Part shown: positions 1-8,600 of the stretch, one piece after another
How the letters are laid out: each line of letters opens with the position of its first letter
Numbering within the stretch: the first letter of the stretch is position 1
Source: Rubrivivax sp.
GTDB lineage: Bacteria > Pseudomonadota > Gammaproteobacteria > Burkholderiales > Burkholderiaceae_C
Assembly (NCBI GenBank): GCA_030653385.1
Contig: JAURZM010000055.1
Location: 1-64,000 of the forward strand
Direction: 5' to 3'
Length of the DNA stretch: 64,000 bases
Translations under genes and position numbers: made by a program
Notes under the pieces: generated by a model
Database searches by the model: none
Seen by the model: only the letters and a program-made list of their open reading frames with translations
What the model was told of the DNA's origin: nothing

Positions 1-211
1 CCATGAGTACATGGCCCAACCGGAGGGCCTCCGGCGGCCCCTGCGGGGGGGCTGGAAGAGAGGAAGTCCGAACCCAAGACAGTCAGGCCAACCCGGTCTG
101 ACTCAAGCCAACAGGCCTCCTCGAAACCCGGTGCGGTTCACTTTCATGGTCTGATCTTGTCGACATTAGGGTAACCAAGTTTGCCCGATCGCTGCCTGAC
201 CGCTTGTTAGC

Positions 212-2059
212 ATGCCCGGCTCAAACCCTGGCTGCCAGCGTCTCAGTTTTGTGCCTTCTTCCTCCGACAACCCTGTTCGCGCCGACGTCGGCGACATGGC
301 GGGCACCCCCGGCCGCCGCTGGCAGGCCACCACCCCTGCCGCTTTCGCCGCCGCCGCCGCTGCCTTGCCAGCCCTGCTGGCCTACAACGTCTCCCCCTCA
401 CCCACCTTCCTGAACCAGGCCCTGGCCTTTGCGCTGTGGGGTGGTTTCGTGGTGTTGACGGCGTCGGCCGCAGGGCGCGGGCTGTGGCGTCTGAACACGG
501 CGCTGGGCTTGATGATCTTGGCGGCTGCAGCGTCCTGGCTGTTCGGCAGTTTGCCGGCCAGCCTGGCTCTGGCCAGCATCGGCACGCTGGCGGCCGCCGC
601 GCTCTTGTCGGTGGGTGGAAACTCTGCAGCCGCACGGCCCGACGCCCCTTCGCTGTTTGCCGCCTTCAGCTGGGCCTGGCTGGTGGCCGGTGCGCTGTGT
701 GTGCTGGTGGCGCTGACTCAGGTGTTTGCCCCCGGCCTGCCCGACGGAAAGTGGATCGCCGTCTCGGGCAGCGTGGGTCGCGCCGTGGGCAATATGCGGC
801 AGCCCAACCACCTGAGCAGCCTCTTGCTGTGGTCGTGCATCGCCGTGGTCGCTTTGCTGGAACTGCGCCGCCTGGCGCTGCGGCCCGCGGCGGGCCTGAT
901 GGCAGCCTTTGTCTTTGCCGTGGTGCTGACCGCTTCGCGCACCGGCCTCGTCAGCGTGTTGCTGCTGGGCCTGTGGGGCCTGCTGGACCGCCGCCTGGAC
1001 AAGCCCACACGCATTCTGCTGTTGTGCACACCGCTGATCTACGCGCTGTCCTGGTGGGGCATGGCGCAATGGGCCACGTTGGCCGACCACCGTTTTGGCG
1101 GCGCCGAGCGCCTGGCCGAAACCGACATCTCGGGTTCACGCTTCGGCATCTGGAAAAACACGCTGGCGCTGATCCAGGCCCACCCGTGGACGGGGGTCGG
1201 TTGGGGCGAATTCAACCTGGCCTGGACGTTGACGCCCTTCCCCGGCCGGCCCACGGCGTTTTTCGACCACACGCACAACCTGCCGCTGCAACTGGCGGTT
1301 GAACTGGGTCTGCCCTTGGCCAGCGTCGTGTTGGCCTTGCTGCTGTGGGCGCTGGGCCGCGCCGCGCTGAACGCCTGGCGCTCGGACAGCGACACCGGTC
1401 TGGCACAACGCTGTGCCGTGTTGATGGTGGTGATGATTGGTCTGCACAGCCTGCTGGAGTACCCGCTGTGGTACGCCTACTTCCTGCTGCCCGCCGCCTG
1501 GGCGCTGGGTTTTGCGGTGCAGCAGGCCGGCCCGGCATCGGACTCCCCCGGCGGCAATGGCCAGCCGCGCTGGCCCGCCACGCGCCTGGCCCTGCTGGCG
1601 GGTGGCGGCGTGCTCATCGCCGGCGCCCTGTTTTCGGTCTGGGACTACAGCCGCGTGACCGCCATCTTCCAGGCCAAGGCGGGTGACCCACCGCTGGCTC
1701 AGCGCATCGCACGTGGCCAGCGCAGCGTGTTTTTTGCCCACCACGCCGACTACGCAGCCGTGACCTCGGGTGTGCCGACCGCCACCCCGGCCAACGCCGA
1801 CCGGGCCTTCGACCGTGTCAGCCACTACCTGCTGGACACGCGGCTGATGATCGCGTGGGCGAAGTCACTCGCCGCTCGGGGTGAACTCGATCCCGCGCGC
1901 CACCTGGCCGCGCGGCTGCGTGAATTCAACAAGGCCGACGCCGAGAAGTTCTTCGAGAGCTGCCCACCAGCGGCCGTGCCCGCAGCGCCCGGCCTGCCGT
2001 TCCAGTGTGAACTGCCCGACGTGGCCCAGCGCTGGCAAAACTTCGTGCCGGCGCGCTGA
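212..2059 (+). CDS. PglL/Wzy-type O-oligosaccharyltransferase / O-antigen ligase family membrane protein
   Basis: 615-aa ORF with many hydrophobic segments and Wzy_C-like motifs (NMRQPNHLSSLL, HPWTGVGWGEF, DHTHNLPLQLAVELG). Start uncertain (ATG 212 or 296). Confidence 0.85.
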   Translation: MPGSNPGCQRLSFVPSSSDNPVRADVGDMAGTPGRRWQATTPAAFAAAAAALPALLAYNVSPSPTFLNQALAFALWGGFVVLTASAAGRGLWRLNTALGLMILAAAASWLFGSLPASLALASIGTLAAAALLSVGGNSAAARPDAPSLFAAFSWAWLVAGALCVLVALTQVFAPGLPDGKWIAVSGSVGRAVGNMRQPNHLSSLLLWSCIAVVALLELRRLALRPAAGLMAAFVFAVVLTASRTGLVSVLLLGLWGLLDRRLDKPTRILLLCTPLIYALSWWGMAQWATLADHRFGGAERLAETDISGSRFGIWKNTLALIQAHPWTGVGWGEFNLAWTLTPFPGRPTAFFDHTHNLPLQLAVELGLPLASVVLALLLWALGRAALNAWRSDSDTGLAQRCAVLMVVMIGLHSLLEYPLWYAYFLLPAAWALGFAVQQAGPASDSPGGNGQPRWPATRLALLAGGGVLIAGALFSVWDYSRVTAIFQAKAGDPPLAQRIARGQRSVFFAHHADYAAVTSGVPTATPANADRAFDRVSHYLLDTRLMIAWAKSLAARGELDPARHLAARLREFNKADAEKFFESCPPAAVPAAPGLPFQCELPDVAQRWQNFVPAR

Positions 2060-2069
2060 CCGGGCAGCT

Positions 2070-3233
2070 TCAACGCAGCCGCAGCAGCGGCGTCAGCTCG
2101 TCCAGGCCCACCACCTGCACACCTTCGGCCAGGCTGTAGCCCCGCTGCACGGGTGCAACGACAAAGGTGCGGTCAGGCTTGACGTCTTGCAGGGCCTGCC
2201 AGAAACCGCGTGCGGGCTTGGGCGCCGACGACAGCTTGATCTCGAAGGCCCATGTCTGCCCCTGCACCTGCACCACCAGGTCCAGTTCAGCGCCAGCCGA
2301 CGTGCGGTAGTAACCCAGCACGGCGTCGCCCGGCAGTGCCGCCGCAATCTGCTCGATGACAAAACCTTCCCAAGACACACCGGCAATCGGGTGGCCCTGC
2401 AAAACCTGCGCATCGGCAATGCCCAGCAGCGCATGCAGCAGGCCGCTGTCACGCACGTAGATGCGCGGCGACTTCACCAGCCGTTTGCCCACATGCGCCA
2501 GGTGCGGTTGCAGGCGGCGCACCACCAGCGCGTCCACCAGCAGGTCCAAGTGCCGCGCCACCGTGGTGTGCGAAGCACCGCCCAGCGCCAGGCCCAGCTG
2601 CGAAGCATTGAAGGTTTGGCCCTGAAGATGGGCCAGCATGGTCCAGAAGCGGCGCAGGGTTTCGGCTGGCACACGCACACCCAGTGCCGGCATGTCGCGG
2701 TGCAGGAAGGTGCGGATGAAGTCCTGGCGCCAGGCCAGCGACAGTTCATCCGATGCCGCCAGGTGGCTCAGCGGGAAGCCGCCACGTTGCCACAGGTGCT
2801 GCAGGCTGGCCAGGTCGTGGCTCACCTCGCTGGCCAGGAAGGGTGTCAGCTCGGCGTAGGTGGCGCGCCCGGCCAGCGATTCGGACGTCTGCTGCAACAA
2901 AGGCCCCGAAGCCGAACCCAGCAGCAGGAAGCGGCCGGCACGCCGGTGGGCGTCGATCTCGGGGCGCAGGGCGCGAAACAGGTCGGGCAGCGTCTGCACT
3001 TCGTCCAGCACCACCAGGCGGTCGCGCAGCGGCGGGAAAAACAGCTCGGGCCGGGCCACGGCCGCGCGGTCGGACTCGCGCTCCAGGTCCATCACCACCG
3101 CGCCCGGGTGCTGTGCGGCCAACTGCTGCGCCAGCGTGGTCTTGCCCACCTGGCGCGGGCCCAGCAGGACCAGCACCGGGCTGCGCGTCAGCGCCTGCTG
3201 CAGCGCGGGCTGGAGTTGGCGGGTGAACATCAT
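2070..3233 (-). CDS. AAA_14/DUF4143-type ATPase (COG1373-like)
   Basis: Walker A LLGPRQVGKTTLA, Walker B RLVVLDEVQ, C-terminal region SAGAELDLVVQ...FEIKLS typical of DUF4143 proteins. Confidence 0.88.
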   Translation of the reverse strand: MMFTRQLQPALQQALTRSPVLVLLGPRQVGKTTLAQQLAAQHPGAVVMDLERESDRAAVARPELFFPPLRDRLVVLDEVQTLPDLFRALRPEIDAHRRAGRFLLLGSASGPLLQQTSESLAGRATYAELTPFLASEVSHDLASLQHLWQRGGFPLSHLAASDELSLAWRQDFIRTFLHRDMPALGVRVPAETLRRFWTMLAHLQGQTFNASQLGLALGGASHTTVARHLDLLVDALVVRRLQPHLAHVGKRLVKSPRIYVRDSGLLHALLGIADAQVLQGHPIAGVSWEGFVIEQIAAALPGDAVLGYYRTSAGAELDLVVQVQGQTWAFEIKLSSAPKPARGFWQALQDVKPDRTFVVAPVQRGYSLAEGVQVVGLDELTPLLRLR

Positions 3234-3272
3234 TGCATTTTGATCATGCCATGATCAAAATGCAATGATGTT
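3226..3272. promoter_or_regulatory. 47-nt perfect palindrome overlapping the start of the AAA_14 ATPase gene
   Basis: AACATCATTGCATTTTGATCATG-C-CATGATCAAAATGCAATGATGTT: 23-nt perfect arms around one central base; contains the tandem ATG ATG start codons of the minus-strand gene. Confidence 0.85.
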
Positions 3273-3323
3273 TAAGTGGGCAGAGACGTGTCAGGGCGCC
3301 ATCGAGGCGCTGATCAGACCTCG

Positions 3324-3803
3324 TCAAGCGCCCTGCCAGTGCCCCGACTTGCCGCCGCTTTTTTCCAGCACGCGGATACCGCCCATCACCATGCCCCGGT
3401 CGGCGGCCTTGCACATGTCGTAGACGGTCAGCAGGCCCACCTGCACCGCGGTCAGCGCTTCCATCTCGACACCGGTGCGGCCCAGCGTTTCCACCTGCGC
3501 GGTGCAGTGCACGGTGTGGGTGTCGCTGTCCAGTTCGAAGTCCACCGCCACGCGGGTGATGGGCAGCGGGTGACACAGCGGCACCAGGTCGGCCGTGCGC
3601 TTGGCGCCCTGGATGGCCGCGATGCGCGCGATGCCGATGACGTCGCCCTTTTTCGCCTGGCCGGTGGCCACAAGCTCGAAGGTGGCGGGCTGCATGCGGA
3701 TGTGGCCGGTGGCACGGGCCACGCGGTGGGTTTCGGCCTTGGCCGACACATCGACCATGTGGGCCTGGCCTTGGCTGTCGAAGTGGGTCAGCGGTGAATT
3801 CAT
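3324..3803 (-). CDS. moaC: cyclic pyranopterin monophosphate synthase MoaC
   Basis: [34 protein letters not shown]-like ([10 protein letters not shown]), [17 protein letters not shown] motifs. Confidence 0.95.
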   Translation of the reverse strand: MNSPLTHFDSQGQAHMVDVSAKAETHRVARATGHIRMQPATFELVATGQAKKGDVIGIARIAAIQGAKRTADLVPLCHPLPITRVAVDFELDSDTHTVHCTAQVETLGRTGVEMEALTAVQVGLLTVYDMCKAADRGMVMGGIRVLEKSGGKSGHWQGA

Positions 3804-3948
3804 TTGGGTGGGCGCAGGTTCACATGCAGAAACATGCCGGTGTCATGATAGCCACCAGCCTGCGGGATGCCTTGAAGCCGCAAGCCCGGGCAGGGAACGC
3901 ATCCGCCGCAGACCCGTCCAAGCCCAGCCCGCACTTCACGCCCACGCC

Positions 3949-5592
3949 TTGAACCCTTCCGCTTCTGCCGTCACCCCACCCTGGCGCCGCCTGCTGGCCG
4001 CTGGTCTTGCGGCTTCCACGCTGTTGAGCGCGGTGCTGACACCCGCCGTGGCACAAGCCCAGGTGCGTCTGCCGGCGTTGGGTGAATCGGCATCCGACGA
4101 CCTGTCCGTCAGCCAGGAAAGGCGCATCGGCGAACAGATCATGCGCGAAGGCCGGCGCGACCCGGCCTACCTGGACGACCCGGTGCTGCTGGAATACCTG
4201 CAGCAACTGTGGCAGCCGCTGGTGGAAGCGGCGCGCAAACAAGGTGACATCAACCCGGAAACCGACCGCGCCTTTGCCTGGGAAGCCTTCCTGGTGCGCG
4301 ACCGCAGCGTGAATGCCTTTGCGATGCCCGGGGGTTACATCGGTGTGCACCTGGGTTTGATCGCGCTGACCAACGCGCCCGACCAGCTGGCGTCGGTGCT
4401 GGCACACGAGTTGACCCACGTCACGCAGCGCCACATCGCACGCAGCATCGCGCCGCAGCAAAGCGCTTCGCTGATGGCGGTGGCGGCGCTGCTGTTGGGG
4501 GTCATCGCGGCGAGCCGCAGCAACAGCATCGACGCGGCCAATGCCGCCATTGCCACCGGCCAGGCCGCGGCGGTGCAGACCCAGCTGAACTTCTCGCGCG
4601 ACATGGAACGCGAGGCCGACCGCGTGGGTTACAGCGTGCTGCAGGCGGCGGGGTTTTCCACCGCCGGCATGGCGTCGATGTTCGAAAGGCTGGACGCCGC
4701 GACACGGCTGAACGACAGTGGCGGTTTCCCCTACCTGCGCAGCCACCCGCTCACGGTGGACCGCATCAGCGAAGCCCGCAACCGCACGCTGCTGTCGGGC
4801 GCCAAGCCGCCGCAGCCGACCCTGCTGCACGCGGTCATGCAGGCGCGGTCACGCGTGATGATGGACGACAGCGCGCAGGCGTTGCAGCGCCTGAACGGCG
4901 GCAGTTCGTCGCCGCTGCTGGCCGACCGCGTGGGCGCGGCGTACGCCGGCGCGCTGGCTGCATCACTGCTGCGCGACCACGGTCGCGCACAGGTGCTGGC
5001 CGCCGACGCCATGGCGCAGGCCGTCACCGCTTCGCCGCGTGAACCGGCGGCCGAACGCGTGATCCTGCTGCTGCAGGCACAGCTGCAATTGGCCCGTGGC
5101 GACGCCGCAGCGGCCGTGGCCACGCTGGACACGCTGCGCAGCAGCGAACTGGGCAAGGGCCGGCAGCGGCCGCCGCTGCTGCTGCGCGCGCAGGCCCTGC
5201 TGGCGCTGCAACGCAACGAACCCGCTCGCGAAGGCCTGGCCGCGACACTGCGCGACAGCACCGAAACCCTGCAGACCTGGGTCGCCGACCACAGCCAGGA
5301 CGCCGCCGCCTGGGAACTGCTGGCCGCCACCAGCCAGGTGCTGGACCTGCGCCTGCGCTCGATGCGCGCCGCCGCCGAAGCGCGTGCAGTGGTGGGCGAC
5401 CTGACCGGCGCCATCGACCGCCTGCGCGCTGCGCAGCAGACCTCGCGCGGAGCCACGGGGCAGGACTTCATCGAAGGTTCGGTCATCGATGCCCGCCTGC
5501 GCCAACTGGTGGCGCAACGGCGGCAATTGCAGCTGGACGCACGCGACCCCACGGGCCGCGATCGCAACCCCGAAGAGCCGCTGCCGCAGTAG
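3949..5592 (+). CDS. M48 family periplasmic metalloprotease (BepA/YfgC-like) with TPR-like C-terminus
   Basis: HEXXH motif (LAHELTHVTQRH), EADRVGYSVL, signal-like N-terminus; TTG start at 3949 gives the sensible N-terminus. Confidence 0.88.
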   Translation: MNPSASAVTPPWRRLLAAGLAASTLLSAVLTPAVAQAQVRLPALGESASDDLSVSQERRIGEQIMREGRRDPAYLDDPVLLEYLQQLWQPLVEAARKQGDINPETDRAFAWEAFLVRDRSVNAFAMPGGYIGVHLGLIALTNAPDQLASVLAHELTHVTQRHIARSIAPQQSASLMAVAALLLGVIAASRSNSIDAANAAIATGQAAAVQTQLNFSRDMEREADRVGYSVLQAAGFSTAGMASMFERLDAATRLNDSGGFPYLRSHPLTVDRISEARNRTLLSGAKPPQPTLLHAVMQARSRVMMDDSAQALQRLNGGSSSPLLADRVGAAYAGALAASLLRDHGRAQVLAADAMAQAVTASPREPAAERVILLLQAQLQLARGDAAAAVATLDTLRSSELGKGRQRPPLLLRAQALLALQRNEPAREGLAATLRDSTETLQTWVADHSQDAAAWELLAATSQVLDLRLRSMRAAAEARAVVGDLTGAIDRLRAAQQTSRGATGQDFIEGSVIDARLRQLVAQRRQLQLDARDPTGRDRNPEEPLPQ

Positions 5593-5645
5593 TCGGAGCA
5601 GTAGTCGGAGCAGTCGCGCCAGAATGGGCCATCGGGAGGTGGCTC

Positions 5646-8600
5646 ATGCAGGTGGGTTCGACAAAGGGTTGGCTGAAGCTCGACCCATGGCCGCAGCTGA
5701 GCTCACTTGCGCTGGTGCTGTTGGCGGGACTCGGCGCAGCGCAAGCCGCTGCGGTGACCCAGGTCACCCCCCAGGGCGAGGTGGGCGAAGTGCGCCAGGT
5801 CTCGATCCGTTTTGACAGCGCCGTGGTGCCGGCCGGCGACCCACGTGCAGCAGCACCCTACACGCTGCAGTGCAACGGCAGCACACCGGCGGGTGAAACG
5901 CGCTGGCTGAACGAACGCCAGTGGGTCTACGATTTGCGTGAACCCTTGGCCTCGGGCCAGCGGTGCACGCTGAAACCCGCTGCGGGTTTTGTGCCTTTGG
6001 GTGGCGGAACAGGCAGCACGACCAGTGCCACCCCGGCCGGCTTCAAGGACTACAGCTTTGCCACCGGCGCGCCGCTGGTGCTGCAGGTGCAGCCCTGGCC
6101 GGGTTCGACGATCGAAGAAGACCAGCACTTCCTGCTGCGCCTGAACGGCGCGCCCGACCCGGCCAGCGTGCGCACATCGGCCTGGTGTGAAGTGGAAGGC
6201 CTGGGCGAGCGCATGCCGGTGCGGCTGCTCGAAGGCACCGAACGCAGCGAGGCGCTGCGCCTGATGCGGCGCGACACCCGCAGCGGCCACTTCGTGCTGC
6301 TGGCCTGCCAACGGCCCTTTGCCGCCGAAGCCGGTGTGCGGCTGGTCTGGGGGCCGGGCATCGCGTCGGCCGGGCAGGCGCAGATCGTGTCCAAACGCGC
6401 GCAGCGTTTCCAGTGGAAGGTGCGCCCGCGCCTGCTGGCCGAGTTCAGCTGCGAACGCGAAAGTGCCCGTGCGCCCTGTTTGCCGCTGCGGCCCATGGTG
6501 CTGAGTTTCAACGCCCCCGTGCCACGCGCGCTGGCACTGGCCGCGCGCTTGCAGCCTGCGCAGGGCGCAGCCTTGTCGCCGCAGGTGGATGCGCAAGACC
6601 GCGGCGCTACTTTGCGCGAAGTGCGTTTTGCCGCGCCCTTGCCCGAGAACACGCGCTTCAAGCTGACCTTGCCACCGCAGGTGCAGGACGAAACCGGCCG
6701 GCCGCTGGCCAACGCCGGCAGTTTTCCGCTGGACGTGGCCACCGGTGCGATGCCGCCGCTGGCACGTTTTGCCGGCGCGCCTTTTGGCATCGTCGAAGCC
6801 GGCAGCTCGGCGGCCGAACCGGCGATGCTGCCTCTGACCCTGCGCCATGTGCAGGCCGACCTGCAAGGTGCCAGCACCAGCGGCCGCGTGGCCATCAAGC
6901 ACATCAACCCCGGCAGCAGCGACGAGACCCTGCTGAAGTGGATGTTGCGCCTGCAGAAAGACCACGACGAACAGTTCAAGACCCGCGAACAGCCGCTGCT
7001 GGCCCAGGAAGCCGACGTGCGCCGCGCCGACCTGCCGCAGCTCACCACCACGCAGCCACGCGCCACCGAAGTCATCGGCGTGCCGCTGATGCAGCGCGGT
7101 TACCACGTGGTCGAGGTCGAGTCGCGCATCCTGGGCCAGGCGCTGCTGGAATCGAAGGCGCCGATGTACGCGCGCACTGGCGTGCTGGTCACCAACCTGG
7201 GCGTGCACTTCAAGCGTGGCCGCACGTCCAGCCTGGTGTGGGTGACCACGCTGGACCGCGGGCGGCCGGTGGCCGGCGCGAAAGTGGCCGTCAATTCCTG
7301 CCGCGGAGTGCCGCTGTGGAACGGCAGCACCGACGCCAACGGCATCGCACGCGTCGACCGCAGCTTCGACGACACGAAAGACGACAACTGCGACGAAGGC
7401 AACGGACTGTTTGTCACCGCGCGTCACGCCGACAAGATGGGGCCCGACATCGGTTGGGTCTTCAGCCGCTGGAACCGGGGCATCGAACCGTGGCGCTTCA
7501 ACATCGCCAGCCAGGGCCACGGTGCACCGGCCTCGACACAACGTGCGCACACGGTGTTCGACCGCACGCTGCTGCGTGTGGGCGAAACGGTGTCGATGAA
7601 ACACTTCGTGCGCGAAGAGACCCTCAGCGGCCTGGCGCTGCCCGCGGTGGACACGCTGCCCACCGAGGTGGTGCTCACGCATGTGGGCAGCGACGCGGTG
7701 GTGAAGCTGCCGCTGCTGTGGCCGGCGCGGGCTGGTGCCGGCGGCCCGGCACGCTCGACGGAAAGTCAGTGGCAGATTCCGCGCACCGCCGCGCTGGGCC
7801 TGTACGACGTGGCACTGCAGCGTGGCGACACGCGCCTGGGCAGCGGCAGTTTCCGTGTCGAGGCTTTCCGTGTGCCCTTGGTCGATGCACGCCTGTCCGG
7901 CCCTTCGGGTGTGCTGGTGGCGCCCACCGAACTGCCGTTTGCGGCGCAGCTGAATGCACTGGCGGGTGGGCCGATGGCGGCCGCGCCGGTCACGCTGTCG
8001 GCGCTGCTGCGCCCGGCCGCGCCGCAGTTTGCGGGCCATGAGGAATTCAACTTCACGGCAGCTCGGCCTGATCCGTCACAAGATGAAGACAGCGGTGACG
8101 CCGGCGACGGCAGCGTGCTGGTGGCCGACAAGCTGGCCGCCACCACCGACCGCAACGGCGCCGCGCGACTGGTCGTGCCCAAACTGCCGCCACTGAGCGG
8201 CCCGGCCGACCTGCAGTCCGAACTGACCTTCACCGACCCGAACGGTGAAGTGCAGACCGTGAGCCAGCGCCTGCGCTTGTGGCCCGCCGCCGTGGTGGTG
8301 GGCCTGCGCCTGCCCGGCTGGGCCGCTGCACGTGGCGAGGTGCCGTTCACAGCGCTGGTGCTCAGCACCGACGGCAAGGTGCTGCCAGGCCGCGCGGTGC
8401 AGGTGCAGGCCGTGCAACACACGACGATCAGCACACGCAAACGCATCGTCGGTGGCTTCTACAGCTACGACAACCGGCGCGAGAGCAAGCCGCTGGGTGT
8501 GGTGTGCAGCGGCAACACCGACGCGCAAGGGCGGCTGAGTTGCAGCGCCAAGCTGCAGGTGTCGGGCGAAGTGGAATTCCAGGCCACGGCCAAGGACGAC

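Noticed and set aside
20-190. RNase P RNA-like string (gaggaagtccgaac) near the window start
   Set aside because: Only a short resemblance; the conserved flanking helices and the rest of the RNA are absent.
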